A DNA stretch of 64,000 nt, from assembly GCF_030813005.1 (NCBI RefSeq), contig NZ_JAUSTU010000010.1, forward strand, positions 62,001-126,000, given 5' to 3'. Source of the stretch: Robertmurraya andreesenii. GTDB taxonomy: Bacteria; Bacillota; Bacilli; Bacillales; Cytobacillaceae. The notes beneath the pieces are model-generated. The model had not been told where the DNA came from. It did not search any database and saw nothing but the letters and a program-made list of their open reading frames with translations. This document shows positions 15,412-24,201 of this stretch, piece after piece; positions within the stretch are counted from its first letter, which is position 1; every line of letters starts with the position of its first letter. Made by a program: the position numbers and the translations under genes.

Positions 15412-17672
15412 ACTTGTGGCTCATCAGTAATTTTGCGCTTTTCTTTATAAGTGATAAGAACTCCTTTTTTCTTAAGTTCCATCTTCTTCCAATCATACCA
15501 TATTTGTGCAGCCAAGCAGATAGATGAGTAAACACCTATGATTAAACCGACAAATAAGCCAAGAGTAAAGTTGGTGATTGCTTCACTACCAAACAATAAT
15601 AATGCAAAGACAGCAATGATTGTAGTTAGAGCCGTATTTATTGACCTCGTAAAGGTTTGACGCAAGCTTGAGTTAACAATCTCTGCAAGCTCCTCAGCCG
15701 TTTTAATGCGCTTCTTCTTCCGTAAATTTTCACGAATACGGTCAAAGGTAACGATCGTGTCGTTAATTGAATAACCAATGATTGTTAGAACTACGGCAAT
15801 AAAGGTTAAGTCAAGTTCGAGACGCGTTAGACTGAAAAAGGTGAGTATGAAAAAGGCATCGTGCACTAACGCAATAACCGACGGAATGGCCATTTTCATC
15901 TCAAAACGGAAAGTGACATAAATGATGATCCCAATGGACGCAATGATAATCGATTTTATCGCATTCTTGGCAAGTTCTTTCCCGATTGTCGGCGAAACCG
16001 TGCTGACATTTGGCTCTGCGCCAAACTTATCCTTGAAATCCGCCTTCAAGCTCGCGATTTCTTTCCGTGAAAGCTCATCTTTGAAACGGGCAACTCCGAT
16101 ATTATTGTTATCTCCAGAAATGACAATATCATCTGTACTAATGCCATTTGCTTTTAATTCTTTTTTATACTCAGCTGTTGTGATACTCTTGTTCGCCTGC
16201 AATTCTACTCTTGTACCACTTGTAAAATCGATTCCAAGGTTGACACCAAATAGGAGCAAGCACAGGATTCCAGCAACAGTTATTGCAATGCTAAAAGTGA
16301 AGAATTTCTTACGGTGCTTAACAAAATCCCATTTATCAAATCGAGTAGGCAATTCAATTGTATCAATGCCTTCTTTGATGTCATGGATTTCACTTTGCTT
16401 AACCCCAAACCAGCCTAGCTTTTTGTTAAAGAGATTGCTGTTCACCCATAAGCCAAGCAACCATCTACTTCCATAAACGGCCGTAATGAAGCTGACAAGG
16501 ATACTGATGATTAACGTAGTAGCAAATCCTTTTACTGAGCTTGTCCCATAAACAAAAAGTACGGCTGCAGCTAGAATCGTCGTTAAGTTCGCATCCAAAA
16601 TAGACATAAACGAATTGCTATTCCCAGCTTTAAAAGCTGCCTTCAGACTTCGACCAACCTTCAATTCCTCTCTTATTCGTTCGTACGTGATGACGTTCGC
16701 ATCAACGGCCATCCCGACCCCAAGAATGAGAGCCGCTATCCCTGGAAGAGTTAAGACAGCATTCATCCAATCGAAAATTAACAGGGTTAGGAAAATATAA
16801 ATCGTTAAGGTCACAACGGCAATGAAGCCTGGAAAGCGGTAAAATACAAGCATAAAAACAAAGATTGCGAGGATACCAATAATCCCTGCTAAAACCGTCT
16901 TTTGCAATGCCTGCTCACCAAACTGAGCTCCTACTGAGGTAGAATAAATTTCTTTCAGCTCAACGGGTAGTGCTCCAGCATCTAGAAGGTTGGCGAGTGT
17001 AGTTGCTTCCTCGAGAGTAAAGTTCCCTTCAATCGATACCGTATCTGTATTAAAAACTTGGCTTACCCGTGGAGCAGATAGATAGGCAGGATCTTCCTTA
17101 GCAGCCTCAGCTTTGAAAGAATCCTTCCCTTCTTCAAAATCGAGCCAAATCACGAGAAGATTATTAGGCTCTCCCATGCCTACAATTTTCTGGGTAACAT
17201 TCTTAAACTTATCAGCATCCTTCAATGTGATAGAAACACTTGGGTTTCCATTTTGGTCAAAGCTCTGTTTTGCTCCGCCTTCTTTCAAATCGGACCCATC
17301 CATCATTAAATTATCATTCACATCACGAAAGGATAGCTTTGCTTCGGTTGAAAGCATTTCACGTGCTTTATTTTGATCATGTACACCTGCAAGCTGGACA
17401 CGAATTCTGTCCTTGCCTTCAATTTGAATAACTGGCTCACTTACCCCTAGGGCATTTACCCGTCGATTCAAAGCTTCTGCAGTACTGGCTAATGTTTCCT
17501 CGTTAACCTTTTGCCCTTTTTCCGGTATGACCTGGTAAAGGACTTCAAAGCCCCCTTGCAGATCAAGACCAAGCTTGATATTTCCTAGTATATTTTTGGT
17601 CGTTGCTCCCATCGAACTCCCTATTAAGATAACAATGAGGAAAAACGCAACGATACGACTCCGTTTTACCAT
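15408..17672 (-). CDS. secDF: Protein translocase SecDF (fused)
   Basis: Proton-driven accessory of the Sec translocon, a natural fusion of SecD and SecF typical of Bacillus, 754 residues with 12 predicted membrane segments. The SecD half has the first helix (VAFFLIVILIGSS), the D1 motif LGLDLQGGFEVLY and the TM4 motif AVDANVITYERIREE. The SecF half starts near residue 440 with LGIDFTSGTRVEL and contains IGYSINDTIVTFDRIREN. The ATG at 17670-17672 follows AAGGAGG; the frame is open 14 codons further but without a ribosome site. yajC lies about 4 kb away, as in B. subtilis. Confidence 0.96.
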   Translation of the reverse strand: MVKRSRIVAFFLIVILIGSSMGATTKNILGNIKLGLDLQGGFEVLYQVIPEKGQKVNEETLASTAEALNRRVNALGVSEPVIQIEGKDRIRVQLAGVHDQNKAREMLSTEAKLSFRDVNDNLMMDGSDLKEGGAKQSFDQNGNPSVSITLKDADKFKNVTQKIVGMGEPNNLLVIWLDFEEGKDSFKAEAAKEDPAYLSAPRVSQVFNTDTVSIEGNFTLEEATTLANLLDAGALPVELKEIYSTSVGAQFGEQALQKTVLAGIIGILAIFVFMLVFYRFPGFIAVVTLTIYIFLTLLIFDWMNAVLTLPGIAALILGVGMAVDANVITYERIREELKVGRSLKAAFKAGNSNSFMSILDANLTTILAAAVLFVYGTSSVKGFATTLIISILVSFITAVYGSRWLLGLWVNSNLFNKKLGWFGVKQSEIHDIKEGIDTIELPTRFDKWDFVKHRKKFFTFSIAITVAGILCLLLFGVNLGIDFTSGTRVELQANKSITTAEYKKELKANGISTDDIVISGDNNNIGVARFKDELSRKEIASLKADFKDKFGAEPNVSTVSPTIGKELAKNAIKSIIIASIGIIIYVTFRFEMKMAIPSVIALVHDAFFILTFFSLTRLELDLTFIAVVLTIIGYSINDTIVTFDRIRENLRKKKRIKTAEELAEIVNSSLRQTFTRSINTALTTIIAVFALLLFGSEAITNFTLGLFVGLIIGVYSSICLAAQIWYDWKKMELKKKGVLITYKEKRKITDEPQV

Positions 17673-17830
17673 TATGTAAATATCCTCCTTACGGTAAAGC
17701 CAACGCGACTTCAAACATTGCTAGACTACCGTTCCCTATAATAAGTCAATAGTGTAATTATGAAACAGTTTAGAACGGCTGTCAATTTTGATTTCAATAG
17801 AATAAAAGTGAAATATTGGTGGTTTGTCCA

Positions 17831-18127
17831 TTATTTTAGCAATTCCCGTAGCTCCTCTTCATTATCAAAGGAAAACTCCGAAAGCTTGAGAGCCTCAACT
17901 GATGCATAGTTCATATACTCTCCAGGCTTTACAGACATAATATCGTCGATAATTTCGTACAATTTTTTGTCTTCCTTTAATCTTCTCCATTTCTTCTGAA
18001 CCAGAAACTCCCATAATTGTTCCTCTCTAACGGTTCCATAACCGAGAAGGCTTAATTCTTCTACTTTACTTCTCAAGGCTGGTATCACTTGGTTGCGAAA
18101 ACGTTCAAACTCATGGACGGTATTCAT
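17831..18127 (-). CDS. comN: Post-transcriptional regulator ComN
   Basis: A 98-residue cytoplasmic protein matching YrzD/ComN by size, position next to spoVB and secDF, and content (FERFRNQVIPALRSKVEELSLLGYGTV at the N-terminus, written here as its leading block only). In B. subtilis ComN promotes accumulation of comE late-competence mRNA and localises with DivIVA. The ATG at 18125-18127 follows AAGGGGGAG; 27 upstream codons in frame are not used because they lack a ribosome site. A competence regulator is of interest beside the pilus locus farther right, but a link is inference. Confidence 0.88.
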   Translation of the reverse strand: MNTVHEFERFRNQVIPALRSKVEELSLLGYGTVREEQLWEFLVQKKWRRLKEDKKLYEIIDDIMSVKPGEYMNYASVEALKLSEFSFDNEEELRELLK

Positions 18128-18233
18128 CCAGACTCCCCCTTGATTCGAATAGAAACTTGTCATGCTTTGTCCACATGAGCGCATATAGATAATTGTATAT
18201 GAATTCATCTATTTTGAGAAGGCAGGGAGTAGG

Positions 18234-19796
18234 ATGTCTAAGTTTTTAAGAGGGACGTTAATATTATTGGTGGCAGGGTTCGTAACAAGAATTCTGGGCT
18301 TTATTAATCGTATCGTCATTGCCCGCTTCATTGGGGAAGAAGGGGTCGGACTCTATATGATGGCTTTCCCAACTCTCATGCTCGTCATTACCGTCACTCA
18401 GCTTGGCTTGCCTGTTGCCATCTCAAAAAGTGTTGCTGAGGCAGAGGCAAAGGGTGACTTCAAGAAAATCAAGAAAATCCTTGTTGTTTCCCTAGCTACG
18501 ACATTTACTTTATCTGTCATTTTTACACCGATCTTATATTTTAGTACACCCTACTTATCAGAAATTTTATTTACCGATGACCGTACAATGCAGCCTCTTC
18601 TTGCCATTACACCGATTATCCCCATCGTCGCCATTTCATCGGTGATTCGAGGCTACTTCCAAGGTAGACAGAATATGAAGCCTGCTGCCTTCTCTCAGGT
18701 TCTTGAACAGCTTGTCCGAATTACCTTAATTGCGGTATTGACGAGGATGTTCCTCCCATTTGGAATTGAATATGCAGCGGCGGGAGCGATGCTTGCAGCA
18801 GTCATCGGCGAGTTAGCATCTTTAATCTATTTGATCACGGCTTTTAAACTAAAGAAGAAGTTTCCGGTGAGAAAGAATTTTTTCAAGCAAATCAAAAGTG
18901 GAAAATCCACCTTCAAAGAGCTAATGGGAGTAGGGATTCCAACACTTGGCAGTAGATTGATCGGAAATCTCTCATGGTTTCTCGAGCCCATTGTCGTTGC
19001 CCATAGCTTAGCTATTGCCGGCGTTGGTGCGGTGCTTGCTACAAAGCAGTATGGCTCTCTTACCGGACTTGCGATGCCCTTATTGTTTTTGCCCTCTTTT
19101 ATTACGAATTCCTTGTCAACCTCTTTGGTTCCGGCGATTAGCGAGGCAAACTCCAGAAATGATAAGGGATTAATTGAGTATCGATTACAGCAGGCACTCC
19201 GCTTCGTTTTTTTAACCGGGGGCCTTTCGATTGCTGTTCTCTATGTTCTGGCCGAGCCCCTTATGGAGCTTATGTACGGGACGAATTCAGGTGCTATTTT
19301 CATCAAGATTATGGCCCCTTTCTTCATATTCTATTATTTTCAGGCACCGCTCCAGGCGACACTCCAAGCCTTAGACCTAGCTAGGGCGGCGATGATCAAT
19401 AGCATCATCGGCTCAGCAATCAAGCTCGGCGTCATTTTTGCCCTTGCCACACAGCCTAGCTTTGGAATCAATGGAGCTGCCCTTGGCATCATTGTTGGAA
19501 TGGTGTTAGTCACCCTTTTGCACTTTTCAACCGTATTAAAAAAGATTTCCTTTACCTTCTATATTCTTGATTATGTGAAGTCTTTTATCGCAATAGGACT
19601 ATCGGGAGGACTTGGTTATTGGATCTTTTCCAAAGCGTTATCAAATCTCTCCCTTCCCATCAGTATTTGCATTTCTAGCTTCATCATCAGCCTGTCTTAT
19701 TTTGTTCTTCTATTGGCCTTTAAGCTGATTAGAAAGAGAGATGTGAAAAGAATTCCAAAAATCGGGCGAATCTTGACTTGGTTTGCCTTTGAATAA
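18234..19796 (+). CDS. spoVB: Stage V sporulation protein B (MOP-superfamily flippase)
   Basis: Integral membrane protein of 520 residues with about 14 predicted helices, belonging to the MurJ/Wzx-like MOP superfamily. SpoVB is needed for spore cortex synthesis and is thought to flip lipid-linked peptidoglycan precursors in the mother cell. The N-terminus FLRGTLILLVAGFVTRILGF and the family block EGVGLYMMAFP near residues 40-50 are typical. The plus-strand gene is divergent from comN and converges on the DUF421 gene. The ATG follows GCAGGGAG. Possible SigE elements upstream (CATATAGAT near 18180) are too weak to call. Confidence 0.93.
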   Translation: MSKFLRGTLILLVAGFVTRILGFINRIVIARFIGEEGVGLYMMAFPTLMLVITVTQLGLPVAISKSVAEAEAKGDFKKIKKILVVSLATTFTLSVIFTPILYFSTPYLSEILFTDDRTMQPLLAITPIIPIVAISSVIRGYFQGRQNMKPAAFSQVLEQLVRITLIAVLTRMFLPFGIEYAAAGAMLAAVIGELASLIYLITAFKLKKKFPVRKNFFKQIKSGKSTFKELMGVGIPTLGSRLIGNLSWFLEPIVVAHSLAIAGVGAVLATKQYGSLTGLAMPLLFLPSFITNSLSTSLVPAISEANSRNDKGLIEYRLQQALRFVFLTGGLSIAVLYVLAEPLMELMYGTNSGAIFIKIMAPFFIFYYFQAPLQATLQALDLARAAMINSIIGSAIKLGVIFALATQPSFGINGAALGIIVGMVLVTLLHFSTVLKKISFTFYILDYVKSFIAIGLSGGLGYWIFSKALSNLSLPISICISSFIISLSYFVLLLAFKLIRKRDVKRIPKIGRILTWFAFE

Positions 19797-19821
19797 CTAA
19801 ATTAAACATTGACTTATCAAC

Positions 19822-19852
19822 ATGGAGAGGAGACAGATAGCTGTCTCCTCAT
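19822..19852. terminator. Hairpin between spoVB and the DUF421 gene
   Basis: Perfect 10-bp stem GAGGAGACAG / CTGTCTCCTC (19827-19836 and 19841-19850) with a four-base loop at the convergent junction. U-tracts are weak on both sides, so it may act as a weak terminator or stabilising hairpin. Confidence 0.55.
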
Positions 19853-20493
19853 TCATTCCCTTTTACATCAATAAAGAACTCACCATCCTGATAGCTGCAA
19901 AAGGAAATATTCTTCACATCCTTGTATCCAAGTTTTTTTAATTCCCGCCGAAACCAGAGAAGATTTTTCTCAATTCTTTCCAAGTTCCTTTCTTGGATTT
20001 GCCCGTCAATAATTAACGGGATGGTAATTCCGCTCCGATTTTTTTCCTTCTCAAAAACAGAAAGCTTGCCAGAGGTCTCAAGGATAGCAAACTCAACATC
20101 TGCAATATTCTTTATATTTTTTTCCCTTAGTTGGAGTAAAAGATCATCAAAATTATATCTTTGTTTTCTCATTTCCTCTTCATCAATTTTCCCATTATTA
20201 ATGATGACGGTAGGTTTCCCTTCGACAATATCGCGGAATTTCTTGCTTTTCAGCGAGATAAAGGCAAAAGTTATCTGAATAGACATTAAAAAAAGCATGG
20301 GCACAATCGTATACAAAAGATTTTGCTTCGGTTTTTCAATAGCCAGAACGGCCATTTCTGCAATCATAATGTAGACAACTAAATCCAAAATGCTTAATTC
20401 TCCAATTTCTCTCTTTCCCATTGCTCTAAAAATGATGATAATGAGTGCATAAAAAATAATCGTTCTTCCTAGTATGAAAAAAATATCACTCAC
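19849..20493 (-). CDS. DUF421 / YetF-like membrane protein (YrbG)
   Basis: A 214-residue protein with three N-terminal membrane helices (about residues 5-80), the family block FRAMGKREIGELS, and a soluble alpha/beta C-terminal DUF421 domain with repeated GKPTVIINNGKI-type strands. Function is not established biochemically; relatives in B. subtilis include YrbG at this locus and YetF. The GTG at 20491-20493 follows AAAGGAG by 8 bp and is chosen over a frame opening 17 codons upstream. It converges on spoVB. Confidence 0.82.
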   Translation of the reverse strand: MSDIFFILGRTIIFYALIIIIFRAMGKREIGELSILDLVVYIMIAEMAVLAIEKPKQNLLYTIVPMLFLMSIQITFAFISLKSKKFRDIVEGKPTVIINNGKIDEEEMRKQRYNFDDLLLQLREKNIKNIADVEFAILETSGKLSVFEKEKNRSGITIPLIIDGQIQERNLERIEKNLLWFRRELKKLGYKDVKNISFCSYQDGEFFIDVKGNE

Positions 20494-20572
20494 TTGTTTA
20501 GCTCCTTTACTGACCTTTTGCTTTATTATGGGCAAACTCGACAATTATATGAAGTTGTTATCAGGTTGGTCA

Positions 20573-20644
20573 TGAATTAAGGCTTTTTCTCAAATTTTGT
20601 TGCTTATGAAAAAGCCACAATCCGTACGAAATAGCTAAAATAAA
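20573..20644 (+). mobile_element. MITE-like element, internally deleted copy C (56 bp)
   Basis: 20581-20636 joins a left end (GGCTTTTTCTCAAATTTTGT, then TGCTTATGAA) directly to a right end (CCACAATCCGTACGAAATAG), lacking the central 130 bp of the full copies. Flanks TGAATTAA and AAAATAAA share only 5 of 8 bases, so a target duplication is doubtful. It lies about 500 bp from full copy B, between the DUF421 gene and the yrzE-like gene. Confidence 0.75.
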
Positions 20645-20737
20645 TCATCAAAAAGGAGTCTATTTTCATTTGTAAGAGAATAAGCATGTACTAAAGAGTA
20701 CTAGCATTAATGAGATATTAGAGGGGAGTGGGTCAAG

Positions 20738-21130
20738 ATAGAAGAATCAAGAAATTATGGAACCTCCATTCTTTTCGGGATTATTGCGATTTTTGTTTTA
20801 CTCATTGTAGCGAGCTTTGTTTTTTCATTAGTTTTAAGATTTACTTCCACACAAGAATCTTCTTTAGCCATCATCACGACCGTTATTTCATTTATTGCAC
20901 TTTTTCTTGGGGGATTCATCTCAGGTAGTAAAGGGAAGCAGAAGGGATGGTTGAGCGGAGCATTAACAGGGATTGGCTACACACTTATTATTTTCCTATT
21001 CCAATATTTAGGACATGATAGTTTGTTTTCATTAGAGCAGATGGTGTACCATGCATGCTATATTGTAACAGCGATGATGGGCGGAATCCTAGGTGTGAAT
21101 ATGACCACTCCAAAGGTTAGGAAAGCTTAA
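20738..21130 (+). CDS. yrzE: TIGR04086-family membrane protein (YrzE-like), apparent ATA start
   Basis: A 130-codon open frame encoding a small membrane protein with four predicted helices (about residues 10-34, 42-62, 72-92, 105-122) and a loop GFISGSKGKQKGWLSGALTG between helices 2 and 3, matching the YrzE family. The position beside yajC and the DUF421 gene also matches. No ATG, GTG or TTG precedes the conserved N-terminus in this frame; an in-frame TGA lies just upstream. GAGGGGAG is placed 9 bp before ATA (20738-20740), so ATA is the likely start, or the ATG was mutated and expression is reduced. Function unknown. The stop codon overlaps the target duplication of MITE copy B. Confidence 0.75.
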   Translation: MEESRNYGTSILFGIIAIFVLLIVASFVFSLVLRFTSTQESSLAIITTVISFIALFLGGFISGSKGKQKGWLSGALTGIGYTLIIFLFQYLGHDSLFSLEQMVYHACYIVTAMMGGILGVNMTTPKVRKA

Positions 21131-21330
21131 AGTAAAGGCTCTTTTCTCAAACATTGTTGCTTTTGAACAACAAATCATTGGAGAATACGATGTTTGATGC
21201 AGTCTATCTGTAGAAATAACGGAGAAAAGTGCTGCTCTATCTATGCGTATCACACACCTAGTATGAAACGGAATGGCCGGTATTAAGGACATTCCAGAAC
21301 CACAATCCGTGCGAAAATAGCCAAAGTAAA
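21129..21330 (+). mobile_element. MITE-like element, copy B (186 bp) with perfect target duplication
   Basis: The element body is 21137-21322. The left end GGCTCTTTTCTCA and the complement of the right end GGCTATTTTCGCA match at 11 of 13 positions, and 17 of the first 23. The body is flanked by perfect 8-bp repeats AAAGTAAA at 21129-21136 and 21323-21330. It is inserted at the yrzE-like stop codon and just before the yajC terminator. There is no coding capacity. An 8-bp duplication is compatible with several transposase families, so the parent element is unknown. Confidence 0.9.
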
Positions 21331-21360
21331 AAAGCGCCTTCCGAATGAAAGGCGCTTTTC
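21328..21360 (-). terminator. Bidirectional terminator after yajC
   Basis: Stem AAAAGCGCCTT / AAGGCGCTTTT, with T-runs on both strands; serves yajC and possibly the convergent yrzE-like gene. Confidence 0.85.
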
Positions 21361-21363
21361 CTA

Positions 21364-21651
21364 TTAGCTCTTGGCAAGCAAATCGCTTGAAGCTTCAACA
21401 ACCTCGCGGACTGCTTGACGATCATATGTAAGACGGCTTCCATCTCCACATTTGATGACAATCTTGCCCTCATCAATGGAATCAATGATTCCATGAAGAC
21501 CGCCAATTGTAACGATCTTGTCCCCTTTTTTCAAGTCGTTCTGCATTTGATTGACCGCCTTTTGGCGCTTTTGCTGAGGACGAATTAATAAAAAGTAGAA
21601 AATCACAAACATTAAAATTAATGGTATAAATGTTGCTAAATTGCTTCCCAT
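21364..21651 (-). CDS. yajC: Preprotein translocase subunit YajC
   Basis: A 95-residue single-pass protein with one N-terminal helix (about residues 6-22, FIPLILMFVIFYFLLIRPQQ) and a small soluble domain with GDKIVTIGGLHG near residues 44-55. It associates with SecDF in the Sec system. It follows tgt on the same strand in the conserved queA-tgt-yajC order. The ATG has GGGAGG upstream. Confidence 0.94.
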   Translation of the reverse strand: MGSNLATFIPLILMFVIFYFLLIRPQQKRQKAVNQMQNDLKKGDKIVTIGGLHGIIDSIDEGKIVIKCGDGSRLTYDRQAVREVVEASSDLLAKS

Positions 21652-21689
21652 CTAAAAACCTCCCTTCCTATCATGTATTTGTCTTTATT

Positions 21690-22829
21690 TTAGAAGTTTT
21701 TTGCATCTGGCTTATTAAAGCCATATCTTTCAAAAAATTCTTCTCGGAAGTCACCGAGACGATCCTCACGAATCGCTTCGCGGACTTGCTCCATTAATTT
21801 TACCAAAAAATAAAGATTATGGTAAGATGTAAGTCTTATTCCGAAGGTTTCATCGCAACGAATTAGGTGGCGAATATAAGCGCGGCTATAATTTCTGCAT
21901 GTATAGCAATCACAATGCTCATCGATCGGACCAAAATCACGTGCGTACTTGGCATTTTTGACAACAAGTCGTCCATGGCTTGTCATCAATGTACCGTTGC
22001 GGGCAATTCTTGTTGGAAGCACGCAATCAAACATATCGATGCCGCGAATGGCTCCATCAATTAGAGAATCTGGAGAACCAACACCCATTAAATAACGTGG
22101 TTTATTCGTTGGAAGCAGTGGAGTCGTGAATTCCAGAACCCGATTCATCACCTCTTTAGGCTCCCCAACCGATAATCCTCCAACGGCGTAGCCAGGGAAG
22201 TCTAGAGATGTGAGGTCCCTCGCACTTTGCTTGCGAAGCTCCTCATACTCACCACCCTGAACGATTCCAAACAGCCCTTGATCAGTTGGACGGCTATGGG
22301 CGTTCAAGCATCTTTCCGCCCAGCGTGACGTTCTTTCAACCGATTTCTTCATATATTCAAAGGATGCTGGATATGGTGGACATTCATCAAAGGCCATCAT
22401 AATATCAGAGCCAAGGGCATTTTGAATTTCCATCGCTTTTTCTGGAGATAAGAAAAGCTTGTCCCCGTTCAAATGATTGCGGAAGTGAACGCCTTCCTCT
22501 TCAATTTTGCGGAATTCGCTTAAGCTAAAAACCTGAAACCCACCGGAATCGGTAAGGATGGCACCGTTCCAATTCATGAACTTATGAAGGCCACCCGCCT
22601 CTTTAACGATGTCATGTCCCGGACGAAGCCAAAGATGATAGGTATTGCTTAAGATGATCTTTGCCCCCATGTCAACAAGCTCTTCCGGCGACATTGTTTT
22701 TACAGTTGCAAGTGTACCGACAGGCATAAAGATTGGCGTTTCAAACGAGCCATGAGGCGTATGAACACGTCCAAGTCTCGCACCTGTTTGCTTACATGTT
22801 TTGATTAATTCATAACGTATTGCTGTCAA
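21690..22829 (-). CDS. tgt: tRNA-guanine transglycosylase
   Basis: Exchanges guanine 34 for preQ1 in tRNAs with GUN anticodons, the step before QueA. The 379-residue protein has the nucleophile/proton-acceptor region DSGGFQVFSL near residues 93-102, GGLSVGEP near 217-224, DCVLPTRIARNGTL near 268-281, and a zinc site CDCYTCRNYSRAYIRHL near 305-321. The TTG start follows GGAGGG by about 10 bp. queA lies upstream on the same strand, giving a queuosine unit. Confidence 0.97.
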   Translation of the reverse strand: MTAIRYELIKTCKQTGARLGRVHTPHGSFETPIFMPVGTLATVKTMSPEELVDMGAKIILSNTYHLWLRPGHDIVKEAGGLHKFMNWNGAILTDSGGFQVFSLSEFRKIEEEGVHFRNHLNGDKLFLSPEKAMEIQNALGSDIMMAFDECPPYPASFEYMKKSVERTSRWAERCLNAHSRPTDQGLFGIVQGGEYEELRKQSARDLTSLDFPGYAVGGLSVGEPKEVMNRVLEFTTPLLPTNKPRYLMGVGSPDSLIDGAIRGIDMFDCVLPTRIARNGTLMTSHGRLVVKNAKYARDFGPIDEHCDCYTCRNYSRAYIRHLIRCDETFGIRLTSYHNLYFLVKLMEQVREAIREDRLGDFREEFFERYGFNKPDAKNF

Positions 22830-22952
22830 CTTATATGTACCCTCCCAAACTAAACAAAGACTTCTTCATACGGACTTTGATATTGTACTGCCCCAATACC
22901 TACACTTATTTCGATTACCTAAAACTAGAGCGGCATGGATTGAAAAAAATGC

Positions 22953-23981
22953 CTAAACAATGAGCATCGCATCTCCAAAACTAAAGAAACGATATTTTTC
23001 CTTAACGGCTGTCTTGTAAGCATGCAGCACATTCTCTCTACCCGCTAAAGCACTAACCAGCATGATTAAAGTCGACTTTGGCAAATGAAAATTCGTGATC
23101 ATTCCATCAATCGCCTTAAATTCATAGCCTGGATAGATGAAAATATTGGTCCAACCGCTGTCAGAAACAAACTTACCATCATTGGCCGTTGCAATCGTCT
23201 CCAGCGTTCTTGTTGAGGTCGTTCCTACCGTAATAATTCTGCCGCCTTTTTCCCGAACCTCATTAAGCAGCCTCGCTGTTCCTTCGGTTACTTGATAAAA
23301 TTCCGCATGCATTTCGTGCTCATCTACATCATCCACGCTGACAGGTCGAAAGGTTCCAAGACCCACATGCAGAGTAATGAAAGCAATATGGACACCCATA
23401 TCCTTCAGTTCTTCCAATAGCTCCTCTGTAAAATGAAGCCCTGCGGTTGGAGCAGCTGCTGAGCCACGCTCCTTTGCGTAGACGGTCTGATATCGGTCCT
23501 TATCTTCAAGCTGTTCCTTAATATATGGCGGCAGTGGCATCTCCCCAAGCGACTCTAGCACTTCATAAAAAATGCCCTCGTATTGGAAGGTGAAAATCCG
23601 CCCTCCATGGTCTTTTTCACCTACACAGACAGCCGTGAGTCGGCCATCTCCAAAGCGGATCACAGACCCTTCCTTAATTCTTTTAGCAGGCTTTACAAGG
23701 GTTTCCCATGTATCACCTTCCACCTGTTTTAAAAGGAGCACCTCAATTTTCGCTCCCGTCTCTTCCTTCTCTCCGAAAAGTCTTGCTGGAAGCACCTTCG
23801 TATCATTCAGAACGAGACAATCCCCTGCTCGTAAATAGGCTTTGATATTTTTAAAAATATCATGTTCCAGCTTACCCGTTTCCTTGTCTAATACCATGAG
23901 TCTACTGCTTGTGCGGTCCTTCAGTGGTGTCTGCGCAATCAATTCCTCTGGCAAATCAAAATCAAATAAGTCTACCTTCAA
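22953..23981 (-). CDS. queA: S-adenosylmethionine:tRNA ribosyltransferase-isomerase
   Basis: Transfers and isomerises the ribosyl group of SAM onto preQ1-tRNA to form epoxyqueuosine. The family N-terminus KVDLFDFDLPEELIAQ and the blocks SAAAPTAGLHFTEELL (near 165-180) and TNFHLPKSTLIMLVSA are present; length is 342. I start at the TTG at 23979-23981, which gives the standard N-terminus and has GGGTGA 5 bp upstream; a GTG three codons earlier is the alternative. It lies 13 bp after the DUF2905 gene. Confidence 0.96.
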   Translation of the reverse strand: MKVDLFDFDLPEELIAQTPLKDRTSSRLMVLDKETGKLEHDIFKNIKAYLRAGDCLVLNDTKVLPARLFGEKEETGAKIEVLLLKQVEGDTWETLVKPAKRIKEGSVIRFGDGRLTAVCVGEKDHGGRIFTFQYEGIFYEVLESLGEMPLPPYIKEQLEDKDRYQTVYAKERGSAAAPTAGLHFTEELLEELKDMGVHIAFITLHVGLGTFRPVSVDDVDEHEMHAEFYQVTEGTARLLNEVREKGGRIITVGTTSTRTLETIATANDGKFVSDSGWTNIFIYPGYEFKAIDGMITNFHLPKSTLIMLVSALAGRENVLHAYKTAVKEKYRFFSFGDAMLIV

Positions 23982-23994
23982 TGATGTCACCCGC

Positions 23995-24201
23995 TTAGCG
24001 AAATTTTCCGATAAAATAAAAGATTAACGAAAGGACTATACTTAGTAGTATGGAAGTGACAATAGGAAAATAAAAGGTTGCATTTCCCTTCTTGAACACA
24101 ATATCCCCAGGAAGCTTTCCAATAGGAATGAATTGCATCAGAAAACCAATCATAAATGTGATGGCTCCGATTATCATCAGAAGCTTAGGAATGCCTGTCA
24201 T
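23995..24201 (-). CDS. DUF2905 small membrane protein
   Basis: A 68-residue protein with two predicted helices (about residues 5-22 and 42-64) and the family block PIGKLPGDIVFKKGN between them. The function of DUF2905 is unknown; it is widespread next to ruvAB and queA in Firmicutes. GGAGGTG precedes the ATG by 7 bp. The gene overlaps the 3' end of ruvB by 17 bp, indicating translational coupling within the ruvA-ruvB-DUF2905-queA-tgt-yajC series. Confidence 0.85.
   Translation of the reverse strand: MTGIPKLLMIIGAITFMIGFLMQFIPIGKLPGDIVFKKGNATFYFPIVTSILLSIVLSLIFYFIGKFR

Noticed and set aside
18150..18200. SigE promoter in front of spoVB
   Set aside because: CATATAGAT resembles a -10, but the -35 is poor; not strong enough to list, although SigE control is likely from other species.
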